A DNA stretch of 64,000 nucleotides from Marinomonas posidonica IVIA-Po-181 (GTDB lineage: Bacteria; Pseudomonadota; Gammaproteobacteria; Pseudomonadales; Marinomonadaceae): positions 3,397,001 to 3,461,000 of the forward strand of contig NC_015559.1 in NCBI RefSeq assembly GCF_000214215.1, in the 5' to 3' direction. The notes under the pieces were generated by a model. It did no database searches. It was not told the DNA's origin and saw only the letters and a program-made list of their open reading frames with translations. Position 1 is the stretch's first letter, and each line of letters starts with the position of its first letter. This document shows positions 55,072 to 63,706 of this stretch, piece after piece. The position numbers were made by a program, and so were the translations under genes.

Positions 55072-55157
55072 GGGGAAGGTGCGAACAAGTCCTCTTGCCT
55101 CGGCAATTGCTCCTCGGCAACCACTCCTGCGTTGCCCTACTATTCGTACCTTCCCTG
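55072..55157 (+). repeat. Interspersed palindromic repeat, copy B (complete)
   Basis: Terminal inverted repeats GGGAAGGTGCGAA and TTCGTACCTTCCC bound an 86-bp element with inner CGGCAA-TTGC and CGGCAACC / GTTGCCC arms, able to fold into a long hairpin. The internal blocks match copy A at 52818. It looks like a REP/MITE-type palindromic unit. Confidence 0.75.
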
Positions 55158-55205
55158 GCCAAACTGTACATACCCTATCGATTCTATATTAGACTTAGCG
55201 TATTA

Positions 55206-55220
55206 TGTTACGGTATAACA
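55206..55220 (+). promoter_or_regulatory. Zur-like operator
   Basis: TGTTACGGTATAACA agrees with the gammaproteobacterial Zur consensus TGTTATANTATAACA at 12 of 14 fixed positions, with perfect TGTTA/TAACA arms. It lies 58 bp upstream of the ATPase start. Zinc-dependent repression is inferred only from this match. Confidence 0.5.
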
Positions 55221-55277
55221 ATTTTAACAGAGCCTATCTGCTTGACTAAGACAATAGCAATACCATCGCACCTCTCC

Positions 55278-56087
55278 ATGACAGACCTATTTAAAAGTTG
55301 TCATCCTGCCAGTTTAGCGCTATCAAACATCAGCTGGGCACATTCAACGACTCAACGTCCTTTTTTACACAACCTAGATCTGCAAATTGAATCCGGTGAA
55401 ATGCTGGCGGTAGTCGGACCCAATGGCTCAGGCAAAACCAGCTTATTGCGCTGTCTATACCGCATGAACAAACCCGATCAAGGTAAGGTAACCCTTGATG
55501 GTCAAGATATCTGGTCGCTTTCAGCTGCGCAATGCGCAAAGCGTATTGCGACTGTGCTTCAAGACACTGGCACTGTACTCGGATTAAGTGTCTTTGAAAT
55601 GGTTGAAATTGGTTTAACACCAAACTCTTTAAGCTGGAAACGCACTCAAAAAGACACCCTGATGGTGGAAAGTGCACTACTGGCATTGGATGTACTGCAT
55701 CTCAGCCATCGAACTTTTGACACCTTATCTGGCGGTGAAAAACAACGGGTTATGATTGCGCGTGCATTGGCGCAACAGCCAGATGTATTGGTCTTAGATG
55801 AGCCAACCAACCACCTTGATATTCGACACCAACTTGAAGTACTCGAATTGCTGTCGACTCTACCCTGTACCATTGTAGTGTCCTTGCATGACCTTTCTCT
55901 CGCAGCCACCTACGCCGACCGAGTCTTGATCATGCAGTCCGGCCAAATCGTTGACTGCGCGCCACCATTAGAAGCCTTTACCCAAGCTCGCATACGACAA
56001 GTGTTCTCTGTGGAAAGTGTCACTCACTCGCAACCACAGAGCCTACGGCCCAGCTTTTCATTTTATTTAGAGACAACCGAGGACTAA
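55278..56087 (+). CDS. FecE/BtuD/HmuV-type ABC ATPase
   Basis: A ~269-residue ATPase: Walker A AVVGPNGSGKTSLLRCLYRM, Q-loop TVLQDTG, signature LSGGEKQRVMIARALAQQPD, Walker B VLVLDEPTNHLDIRHQLEVL, H-loop VVSLHDLSLAATYADR. The open frame runs back to 55041, but that part is translated interspersed repeat; ATG at 55278 gives the usual family N-terminus. First gene of an ABC operon for a metal, heme, corrinoid or metallophore. The Zur-like box upstream suggests zinc or a zinc-bearing ligand. Confidence 0.9.
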   Translation: MTDLFKSCHPASLALSNISWAHSTTQRPFLHNLDLQIESGEMLAVVGPNGSGKTSLLRCLYRMNKPDQGKVTLDGQDIWSLSAAQCAKRIATVLQDTGTVLGLSVFEMVEIGLTPNSLSWKRTQKDTLMVESALLALDVLHLSHRTFDTLSGGEKQRVMIARALAQQPDVLVLDEPTNHLDIRHQLEVLELLSTLPCTIVVSLHDLSLAATYADRVLIMQSGQIVDCAPPLEAFTQARIRQVFSVESVTHSQPQSLRPSFSFYLETTED

Positions 56088-56090
56088 GTG

Positions 56091-57071
56091 ATGACCAAAA
56101 CCCATCCAAAAAACATATGTTCCAACGCACTCATTAGCACCAGTTTTTCATTGGCTTTATTCTCTCTACCCGCTCAAGCACATGACTACCCCGTTACCGT
56201 TCAAAGTTGCGACCGCCAAGTCACATTCGAACAAGCCCCCAAAGCCGCTGTCTCAAACGACGTTAACCTCACCGAAATGATGTTAGCCCTCAAGTTACAA
56301 GATCACATGGTCGGCTTTACCGGTGTATCTGGTTGGAAAACCCTCGACCCTAAATTGCGCAAAGACATTGGCCAACTGCCTGAACTTTCTGCCAAGTACC
56401 CAACCAAGGAAGTCTTATTAGGCGCGGACGCGGATTTCTATTTTGCCGGTTGGAATTATGGCATGCGGGTTGGCGGTGGCGTGACGCCGCAGACCCTAGC
56501 GCCGTTAGGCATCAAGGTATATGAATTAACAGAGAGCTGTATTCATATTATGGACAAGCCAAAAGTGTCAATGAAAGACATGTACTTAGATTTGCTCAAT
56601 TTAGGGAGAATTTTTAACGTTGAAGAACGAGCAAAAGAACTTGTCTCCAACTATCAAGAGGAATTAGCCGATTTTCAAGCATCTTTACCGCCGCTGACCA
56701 AGCCTATCAAAGCCTTCGTTTATGACTCTGGAGAAGAGCAACCTTTCACATCAGGGCGTTTTGGTATGCCTTCTGCGCTCATACAAGCCGCAGGAGGCGA
56801 TAACATCTTGGACGATGTGGCGAAAAGTTGGACACAAGTCGGCTGGGAATCAGTCATTGACCGTGCCCCTGATGTCATCATCATTGTTAACTATGGCCAG
56901 GTAACCGCTGAGCAAAAAATTCAATTTATGCGCTCTAATCCAGCGTTTAAAAACATTCCTGCGGTAAAAAATAATCAATTTGTGGTGTTAGAGTATGTTG
57001 AAGCCACCCCAGGCCCACGCAACATTGACGCGGTAAAGCGCCTCGCGAAAGCCTTTAGAGCAGCTCAATGA
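56091..57071 (+). CDS. ABC periplasmic binding protein (metal-chelate type)
   Basis: A ~326-residue type III binding protein. It has a signal peptide (SFSLALFSLPAQAHDYPVTV, cleavage after AQA), QVTFEQAPKAAVSNDVNLTE, then EVLLGADADFYFAGWNYGMR and FVYDSGEEQPFTSGRFGMPS. A His/Asp start of the mature chain (HDY) is noticeable. It has the family form used for siderophores, heme, corrinoids and some metal complexes. ATG at 56091, right after GTG 56088, is favoured with GAGG upstream. The 3' end overlaps the permease start (ATGA). Confidence 0.9.
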   Translation: MTKTHPKNICSNALISTSFSLALFSLPAQAHDYPVTVQSCDRQVTFEQAPKAAVSNDVNLTEMMLALKLQDHMVGFTGVSGWKTLDPKLRKDIGQLPELSAKYPTKEVLLGADADFYFAGWNYGMRVGGGVTPQTLAPLGIKVYELTESCIHIMDKPKVSMKDMYLDLLNLGRIFNVEERAKELVSNYQEELADFQASLPPLTKPIKAFVYDSGEEQPFTSGRFGMPSALIQAAGGDNILDDVAKSWTQVGWESVIDRAPDVIIIVNYGQVTAEQKIQFMRSNPAFKNIPAVKNNQFVVLEYVEATPGPRNIDAVKRLAKAFRAAQ

Positions 57072-58126
57072 AACTAGAATCAAGCGTTAAAACCTCACAT
57101 TACGCCATTCCAATGCCATGGTTAATTCTGCTGTTAACAAGCCTATTGATTTTTCTAATGGGCTTAGCCATCAGCCTAGGCTCTGTATCAATCGCGCAAT
57201 CAACCGTTTGGCACATATTGGCTCACAAGCTCTCTCTTACCGATATGACTTCATATTGGTCGATGGGCAGAGAGAACATTGTGTGGCAAGTACGCTTACC
57301 GAGAACCCTCTTGGCTGGGATGGTTGGTGCCGCCCTTGCCGTGGTCGGCGCCGCTTTGCAATCTGTCACTCGTAACCCCTTAGCTGACCCTCATTTACTG
57401 GGTTTTTCCTCCGGTGCCGCATTAGGGGCCATCATTGCTCTTTTGCATACTGGAATGATCTTAGGGGTCATGACAGTGCCTATCTTTGCTTTTGGCGGGG
57501 CTTTATTTGGCATTTTCTTGGTGCTAAGTGTGGCCAACTTTTCCGCATCATACAGTGCTGGTAGGCTGATATTATCAGGGGTGGCGGTTGCTTTTATGTT
57601 AACCGCATTGGGGAATATGTTTATCTTCTTAGGTGATCATCGAGCCGCTCATACCGCAATATTTTGGATGCTAGGTGGACTTGGATTAGCACAATGGGGA
57701 CAACTCTGGTTTCCTCTTATTGCCCTGCTATTAGGTTCCTCTTATCTGATTCACAAAGCCCGTTATCTCAATGCCATGATGCTTGGCGATGAAAGTGCCA
57801 GCACGTTAGGCATTCCCGTTCGTCGATTTCGTCTAACGGTCATCATCGTCTGCGCGCTATTAACTGGGGCGGCGGTGGCCTTTGCCGGTGTTATTGGCTT
57901 TGTTGGTCTAATGGTGCCTCATATCGTGCGCCTCTTGGTGGGGGGAGATTATCGAAAATTGCTCCCGCTTTGTGCTCTCATTGGTGCTATTTTTCTGGTG
58001 ATGGCAGACATTGCCTCACGTACCATCATGCCTCCAGAAAACATGCCCATTGGCACTTTAACCGGATTAGCAGGTGGCATTGCCTTTGTCTTACTAATGC
58101 GTCAAAAACGTCATGTGGCCTTGTAA
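57068..58126 (+). CDS. FecCD-family ABC permease
   Basis: A 352-residue permease with about 9-10 membrane segments and family motifs VRLPRTLLAGMVGAALAVVG, RNPLADPHLLGFSSGAALGA, and VIGFVGLMVPHIVRLLVGGD. A single permease gene (homodimer) contrasts with the two-permease siderophore operon at 10.7-12.7 kb, so this is a separate system, closer to BtuC/HmuU layouts. Overlaps the binding-protein gene by 4 bp. The palindrome at 58191-58234 follows. Confidence 0.92.
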   Translation: MKLESSVKTSHYAIPMPWLILLLTSLLIFLMGLAISLGSVSIAQSTVWHILAHKLSLTDMTSYWSMGRENIVWQVRLPRTLLAGMVGAALAVVGAALQSVTRNPLADPHLLGFSSGAALGAIIALLHTGMILGVMTVPIFAFGGALFGIFLVLSVANFSASYSAGRLILSGVAVAFMLTALGNMFIFLGDHRAAHTAIFWMLGGLGLAQWGQLWFPLIALLLGSSYLIHKARYLNAMMLGDESASTLGIPVRRFRLTVIIVCALLTGAAVAFAGVIGFVGLMVPHIVRLLVGGDYRKLLPLCALIGAIFLVMADIASRTIMPPENMPIGTLTGLAGGIAFVLLMRQKRHVAL

Positions 58127-58190
58127 AAGTATCATCATGAGATAGGCACATCCGTACTAAAGACACATTAATCACTTGCTTTATTGTCTT

Positions 58191-58234
58191 CACCACCTAA
58201 AATACTGTTTATACATACAGTATTTTAGGTGGTG
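58191..58234. promoter_or_regulatory. LexA (SOS) box inside an 18-bp-armed perfect palindrome
   Basis: CACCACCTAAAATACTGT and ACAGTATTTTAGGTGGTG are perfect inverted arms separated by TTATACAT. The centre (58203-58222) reads TACTGT-N8-ACAGTA, matching the LexA consensus CTGT-N8-ACAG fully. The right arm contains the GGTGGTG ribosome-binding region of the radical SAM gene (ATG at 58237). SOS control of that gene is strongly suggested; the same element may stop read-through from the permease operon. Confidence 0.88.
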
Positions 58235-58236
58235 AT

Positions 58237-59349
58237 ATGTCCTCTTCTCTCCCTCCATTTCCTTCATCATTTCGCTCTGCGCTTGATGCGCCAATTAAAG
58301 GGCGAGGAACCAGCAGTTCATTAGAAGGTCGCTTTGCAAAACAACATGTCGAACTTGATGAAAACGATGACAACATCATTGCTCGTGATGCGGCTACTCC
58401 TGCAACACAGGTGCGGCATGAAAGCGCCAAAAGCCTCATTCGTCGCAACACCTCACCAGACGTTCCGTTTAACTTATCCATTAACCCTTACCAAGGGTGT
58501 GAGCATGGTTGTATTTATTGCTTCGCGCGGCCCACTCACGCCTATTTAGACTTATCACCGGGTCTGGATTTTGAAACCAAACTGGTGGCGAAAACCAATG
58601 CCGCGTTTTTGTTTGAAGAGGAACTGTCAAACCCTAATTATCGTTGCGAACCCATTGCACTGGGGATCAATACCGATGCGTATCAGCCCATCGAAAAACA
58701 ATTGGGCATCACCCGTGATCTATTAACCATTGCTTTGGCGCATAAGCAACCCATTTCCTTAATCACCAAAAGTACGCTCATCCTCAGAGACCTAGATGTA
58801 TTAGCTGAGATGGCAAAGCAAGGTTTGATTCATGTCGCCATCAGTGTGACAACCTTAGACAATGATTTAAAACGGATTCTAGAACCTAGAACAGCCTCGG
58901 GGCAGCGCCGCTTAGAGGTCATACGTCAGTTAAAAGACGCCAACATTCCGGTGACCGTCTTAGCCGCACCGGTTATTCCCTTTATCAACGATCATGAGTT
59001 AGAAAACATCATCGCCGCCAGTGCCGCCGCCGGGGCTCAAGCTATCCATTACATCATGCTACGTTTACCTCATGAGGTCGCACCGCTTTTTCGAGAATGG
59101 CTGCATCAGCATTATCCAGAACGAGCCGATCACGTACTGCAACGCATCATGGACATGCGCGGTGGTAAACTCTACGACAGCCGATTTGGGAAACGCATGA
59201 CAGGAGAAGGCCTATTTGCCGATGTGATCAATCAGAGATTTCGTATTGCTCGCAACAAACATGGTCTGAGTGACCAAAGGACAAGCTATTTAAACTGCCG
59301 ACAGTTTGCTGTACCACCCAAAACGGGCGATCAAATGGGATTGTTTTGA
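58237..59349 (+). CDS. PA0069-type radical SAM protein
   Basis: A 370-residue SPL-like radical SAM protein. The iron-sulfur site CEHGCIYCFARPTHAYLDLS (CxxxCxxC with aromatic) is intact, preceded by SLIRRNTSPDVPFNLSINPY and followed by LISLITKSTLILRDL-type and VAISVTTLDNDLKRILEPRT motifs. The family resembles spore photoproduct lyase in its domain, but its reaction is unknown. The LexA box immediately upstream implies a role in the DNA damage response; its Pseudomonas relative PA0069 is, to my knowledge, also LexA-controlled. Stop abuts the convergent gene's stop. Confidence 0.9.
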   Translation: MSSSLPPFPSSFRSALDAPIKGRGTSSSLEGRFAKQHVELDENDDNIIARDAATPATQVRHESAKSLIRRNTSPDVPFNLSINPYQGCEHGCIYCFARPTHAYLDLSPGLDFETKLVAKTNAAFLFEEELSNPNYRCEPIALGINTDAYQPIEKQLGITRDLLTIALAHKQPISLITKSTLILRDLDVLAEMAKQGLIHVAISVTTLDNDLKRILEPRTASGQRRLEVIRQLKDANIPVTVLAAPVIPFINDHELENIIAASAAAGAQAIHYIMLRLPHEVAPLFREWLHQHYPERADHVLQRIMDMRGGKLYDSRFGKRMTGEGLFADVINQRFRIARNKHGLSDQRTSYLNCRQFAVPPKTGDQMGLF

Positions 59350-60264
59350 CTACTCGGCATTGGCCTGAAGTCGTAAGGCGACGCCTGCGGCTGACGTTCG
59401 ATTTTCTACGCCCAATTTAGGGAAAATTTGCTCTAAATGTTTGTTCACTGTACGCGGGCTCATCTCTAGTATTTCAGCTATCTCTCGATTGGTTTTACCA
59501 TTGGCAATCCAATGCAACACTTGAGATTCTCGTTCCGTCAACGCCAATTGTTGACGTAATAGCTCGGCCCCCGTGAGACGATCACCGTCCTCCAATTTAA
59601 CAAGAGCCTCGCCTTGCTCGGTCATCCCGATGAACTTCAGCGTCAAAGGGTATTCTAGATTTTTCAATGGCAAGCGGTTGCCCTCCGTTGGCGAATGGGC
59701 AAGCCAATTTTTGACTAACAAGGTCAGTTGTTCCGCTCGCCAAACGGTCGTCATTCTTGCTTTGGCCATTAACGCGTGAGTTTGTGGTGTCGCCCAAGCA
59801 ATCTCACCAAGCTCAGAAAATGTCATCAAATTCTGCCCCATACTGTCTAAAGCAAATTGAGCATTGTTATTGAGCCGAGCATTCGATAAATGCACTTTCA
59901 TACGAGCAATCAGTTCATTTGGCTGAATGGGCTTGGTCAAATAATCGACGCCCCCCGCCTCTAAGCCTCGTACTATGTCATCAGTATGATTCAATCCCGT
60001 CATGAAAATAACCGGGATATTGGCCAAAGCCGGATCAGCCTTGAGTGCTTTACAAGCCTCAAAACCATCCATATTAGGCATAATGGCATCCATTAAAATA
60101 ATGTCTGGACGGATACGTTTCGCAATCGTTAAGGCTTGTTTTCCCTCTAAAGCCACAAGCACATCCATATGAGCATCTTCGAGCGTATCGTGAATCAGAC
60201 TCAATGCATCCGCCGAGTCATCGACGACCAGCACAATGTCATTTTTGTGATTATCACTCTTCAT
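59350..60264 (-). CDS. LuxR-type response regulator
   Basis: A ~304-residue response regulator. Receiver at the N-terminus (VLVVDDSADALSLIHDTLED, phospho-Asp in IILMDAIMPNMDGFEACKAL, then MTGLNHTDDIVRG) and a C-terminal LuxR HTH (ALTERESQVLHWIANGKTNR, EIAEILEMSPRTVNKHLEQI), with an unassigned ~100-residue middle. ATG at 60264 places the start after the kinase gene's stop; the frame upstream overlaps it. Directly downstream of the NCS1-kinase hybrid on the same strand, it is that sensor's likely partner. Confidence 0.9.
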   Translation of the reverse strand: MKSDNHKNDIVLVVDDSADALSLIHDTLEDAHMDVLVALEGKQALTIAKRIRPDIILMDAIMPNMDGFEACKALKADPALANIPVIFMTGLNHTDDIVRGLEAGGVDYLTKPIQPNELIARMKVHLSNARLNNNAQFALDSMGQNLMTFSELGEIAWATPQTHALMAKARMTTVWRAEQLTLLVKNWLAHSPTEGNRLPLKNLEYPLTLKFIGMTEQGEALVKLEDGDRLTGAELLRQQLALTERESQVLHWIANGKTNREIAEILEMSPRTVNKHLEQIFPKLGVENRTSAAGVALRLQANAE

Positions 60265-60277
60265 TAGAAAATTTGTC

Positions 60278-63200
60278 TCACATACTTCGTTGCTGTAAAT
60301 ACTGAGCAATGCCATCAAACTGAAACGCCTGATACAAAGCTTCTAATTGATCCAAGTCTTGTGCCCCTAACATGTCATCCGCCGTGACTTTATTTAGGCA
60401 CTCACGCACCCCTTTTTTATACCCCATTTCAGCAAAGGCGATAAGCTCGCGAATACTTTCATGGTCTGGTATCAAGCGGCCTTCTGTGGCTTCATCCACC
60501 GATTGTTCGATCTGTCGATCAGAGAAAACCGTCGTATCATTGGTGTCTTGGTAAATCCATTCCACGGCTAACCAATGCTGAACTGCTTCCAGTAAATCAC
60601 CATTTTTCACTGGCTTAACAAGATACTGGTTAAAGGCCTTTTGCTCATCCGGTTGACGCTGGCTTTCTTGTACATCCGCTGACAACATCACAATCGGTGC
60701 CGAGTACTCTTGGTTTCGTAGGCATTTTGCCAAAGTTAAACCATTCATCCCTGGCATGGACACATCAAGGATAAAGAGATCAGGAGAGCGGCTCGGTAGC
60801 GCTTCTAAACACGATTCCGCATCAGGCGACTCAATCACATGAAAACCCAGCGGCGCCAAAATGTCAGACAGTAACCCTCTCACAATAGGGTCATCATCAA
60901 CAAGCATAATACTTCGCTGGAAACCTCGATAACCGACAATTCGACGCGTTATCTGAGAGACGTGTTCGCCATCACTGACCCAAGGTAGCATCAAGGAGAC
61001 CTTAAACTCACTGCCTTCCCCCAAAGACGATTGCGCTTGTAAATCACCGCCCATAATTTCCGTTAACAGTTTAACAATGGTTAAGCCCAAACCTGTGCCC
61101 GGTAAGTTGGCGGTACTTAAGTCTCGAACACGTTCAAAAGGATCAAACACTCGCTGTAAATGTTCTGGTTTTATCCCCAAGCCTGAATCTCGTATGACAA
61201 ACTCCGCCACCTGATTACGGTAATTCACTTCAAATTGCACATTACCTTGAGGAGTATATTTCACCGCATTAGACAGCAAATTAATCAATATTTGGCGCAA
61301 ACGCTTTTCATCTGTTACCACATGCTTTGGCAAAGGGGCGAGGATTTTGGATTGAAACTGAATGCCTTTCGCTCGTGATTGCATGGCAAACATACTGTTC
61401 AACTGATCAATCAGCTTGGGTAAATCCACCGTATTACGATAAAGATCAAACCGACCCGCTTCAATTTTAGAAATGTCTAATAAGCCTTCAATTAAATCGG
61501 CCAAATACAAACCACTGCGGTGAATAATGTCCAACCCATTCTGATGACCCGAAGGCGTATCCGGCTTCTCAGACAAAAGTTGTGCGTACCCGATAATAGA
61601 TTGCAAAGGCGTTCGCAATTCATGGCTAATGCCACTTAAATAACGGCTTTTTGCTTCATTCGCCTGCTCTGCTTGCTCTTTAGCACCCTGTAGCGCTTGG
61701 TCGGTTACTTGGTGAGCCTCGATTTCACGGGTGAGTTTCCGCGTTTGTCGGTTGGATTCTTTCTGCGCCACCACACGACTTTCATGAGCCAACAAAAACA
61801 ACCAAGACAATACACCAGAGACGATCAATAAGGTGAAAAACAACGCCCACATGGTTTCCTGTAACAGGATCGCTTCACTTTGGTTCGAGGGCGACATTTG
61901 CCGGTAAATCAACATCATCAAGGCGCCATTAATGATGTTGATTACCAACAGTAAAGATGCAAATCGCCCGAGTCGGCTACTGATGGTTTTTACCAGGCGC
62001 TTGGGCAAGAACAGCTTCAAAAAGTAAGCACTTTGCTTTGAAATACTGGCATTTGGCTTACAACTGTCCAAACATCGCACATCCAGTGAACAGCATAAAG
62101 AGCAGATTGGTAGCTGGTAAGCCGAGCAAAAACTCATGTCTTCTGTTTCAAACGCATTTTCACAAATGCCACAGGTTAATATCACCATAGCATGCCGTTT
62201 CTGCGCCACATTAATCAAAGGCACTAATTCTGGGCTTTGTCTTGCAATGTAGTACTTGCCTTTCGTTATCCAAGCAATAAAAGGCACACACACAAAACAA
62301 GTGGCAATGGAGATAAAGTGCGACAGGCTTTTAGCAACCTCTCCAAATAGCCCCAAATAGCTCATTAAGCCTAGGCTTGTTGCCACCAACATAGAGCCGG
62401 TTCCTACAGGGTTAATGTCGTATAAATGAGCACGTTTAAACTCCAAATCCTTAGGACTCAGTCCCAAGGGTTTATTAATCAATAAGTCGGCAGAGAGACT
62501 AGACAACCAACTCACCGCGCTGATGGCAAACACACTTAAAATAGCCCCTAGTGCCTGATAAATACCAAGCTCCATCAGCAACAAGGCAATGGTCACATTA
62601 AACACCAACCATACCACTCGACCAGGATGAGAGTGGGTTAATCGAGAAAAGAAATTCGACCAAGCAATCGAGCCTGCATAGGCGTTAGTAAGGTTTATCT
62701 TCATCTGACAAATGAACACAAAGACGGCTGCTAAAATCAGAGCCGTAGTCGGCGAGGTAGTCAAAAATAGGAAGATTTGCTGGTATAAAAAAGTAGGATC
62801 GGTCGCTTGCACGGCGGTTGCGCCATCACTGATGGCCAAATAAGCCAAAAATGACCCCAACAGCATTTTAATCGCGCCTATAAACACCCAGCCAGGGCCA
62901 GCCAGCACCAACCAGAACCACCAGCGCTTTTTATTCTCTTGGTTCTTTTTCGGAAAAAAGCGCAGGTAGTCGACTTGCTCACCAATCTGCGCCATCAACG
63001 CAAATAAGACAGAAGCGGCGGCACCAAATAAGATCCAATCAAATTCTGTGGTCTCAGGTAAATGCTGAGGTACATACTCAGTCCAACCACCAAAATTTTG
63101 ATATTCCTGACTGACGACAACACCAATGGCAGCGACCTGTAATACTAACCAAATCCACTGTGTACCATTCTGAAAACGGCTTATTGCACGGATACCATGA

Positions 63201-63694
63201 GTCACAATTGGAATCACAAACAAAGAGGATAAAGCATAACCAAGGGGTAAGGGTATGCCTAACAACACTTCCAACGCTGAGGCCAAAATGGCGGCCTCTA
63301 TGGCAAAGAAAATGAAGGTAAAGGTGGCATAAATTAGAGACGTAATGGTCGACCCAAGGTAACCAAAACCCGCTCCTCGCGTTAATAAATCAATGTCCAA
63401 ACCATGCTTAGCGGAGTAATAAGCAATTGGAAAGCCAGTAACAAAAAAGACCGCTAGCACCACAAGAATAGCGGCCACTGCATTAGTAAAACCGTAACTC
63501 AGAGTAATGACCGCCGCTAACCCCTCTAACGCCAAAAAGGCGGCGGCACCCAACGCAGTGTGCCCCACCCTTTCGATGCTCATGGTGCGCCCTTGTTTGG
63601 AAGTATAACGAAGAGCGTAATCCTCAAGGGTTTGATCGGCGACCCACTTGTTATAGTGGCGTCGCACTTTAAAGATTTTTTGCGTGGCGGTCAT
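60278..63694 (-). CDS. NCS1-permease/histidine kinase/receiver hybrid sensor
   Basis: An 1138-residue fusion. Residues ~20-490 form a 12-TM NCS1 cytosine/purine-type permease (LDIDLLTRGAGFGYLGSTIT, INLTNAYAGSIAWSNFFSRL). Next is a Cys-rich cytoplasmic patch (LTCGICENAF, ICSLCCSLDVRCLDSC), then two TMs, a coiled coil and a kinase core with His691 (SGISHELRTPLQSIIGYAQL), N box (ILINLLSNAVKY), DSGLGIKPEHLQRVFDPFER and GTGLGLTIVKLLTEIMGG. A receiver follows with Asp977 (LFILDVSMPGMNGLTLAKCL) and an Hpt-like/helical tail. Neighbouring UreJ and LuxR regulator suggest it senses urea or a related nitrogen compound. Confidence 0.93.
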   Translation of the reverse strand: MTATQKIFKVRRHYNKWVADQTLEDYALRYTSKQGRTMSIERVGHTALGAAAFLALEGLAAVITLSYGFTNAVAAILVVLAVFFVTGFPIAYYSAKHGLDIDLLTRGAGFGYLGSTITSLIYATFTFIFFAIEAAILASALEVLLGIPLPLGYALSSLFVIPIVTHGIRAISRFQNGTQWIWLVLQVAAIGVVVSQEYQNFGGWTEYVPQHLPETTEFDWILFGAAASVLFALMAQIGEQVDYLRFFPKKNQENKKRWWFWLVLAGPGWVFIGAIKMLLGSFLAYLAISDGATAVQATDPTFLYQQIFLFLTTSPTTALILAAVFVFICQMKINLTNAYAGSIAWSNFFSRLTHSHPGRVVWLVFNVTIALLLMELGIYQALGAILSVFAISAVSWLSSLSADLLINKPLGLSPKDLEFKRAHLYDINPVGTGSMLVATSLGLMSYLGLFGEVAKSLSHFISIATCFVCVPFIAWITKGKYYIARQSPELVPLINVAQKRHAMVILTCGICENAFETEDMSFCSAYQLPICSLCCSLDVRCLDSCKPNASISKQSAYFLKLFLPKRLVKTISSRLGRFASLLLVINIINGALMMLIYRQMSPSNQSEAILLQETMWALFFTLLIVSGVLSWLFLLAHESRVVAQKESNRQTRKLTREIEAHQVTDQALQGAKEQAEQANEAKSRYLSGISHELRTPLQSIIGYAQLLSEKPDTPSGHQNGLDIIHRSGLYLADLIEGLLDISKIEAGRFDLYRNTVDLPKLIDQLNSMFAMQSRAKGIQFQSKILAPLPKHVVTDEKRLRQILINLLSNAVKYTPQGNVQFEVNYRNQVAEFVIRDSGLGIKPEHLQRVFDPFERVRDLSTANLPGTGLGLTIVKLLTEIMGGDLQAQSSLGEGSEFKVSLMLPWVSDGEHVSQITRRIVGYRGFQRSIMLVDDDPIVRGLLSDILAPLGFHVIESPDAESCLEALPSRSPDLFILDVSMPGMNGLTLAKCLRNQEYSAPIVMLSADVQESQRQPDEQKAFNQYLVKPVKNGDLLEAVQHWLAVEWIYQDTNDTTVFSDRQIEQSVDEATEGRLIPDHESIRELIAFAEMGYKKGVRECLNKVTADDMLGAQDLDQLEALYQAFQFDGIAQYLQQRSM

Positions 63695-63706
63695 TTACAC
63701 AATCAA

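Noticed and set aside
55041-55277. N-terminal extension of the ATPase gene
   Set aside because: The extra 79 residues are encoded largely by the palindromic repeat and the Zur-like site; the family N-terminus and ATG begin at 55278.
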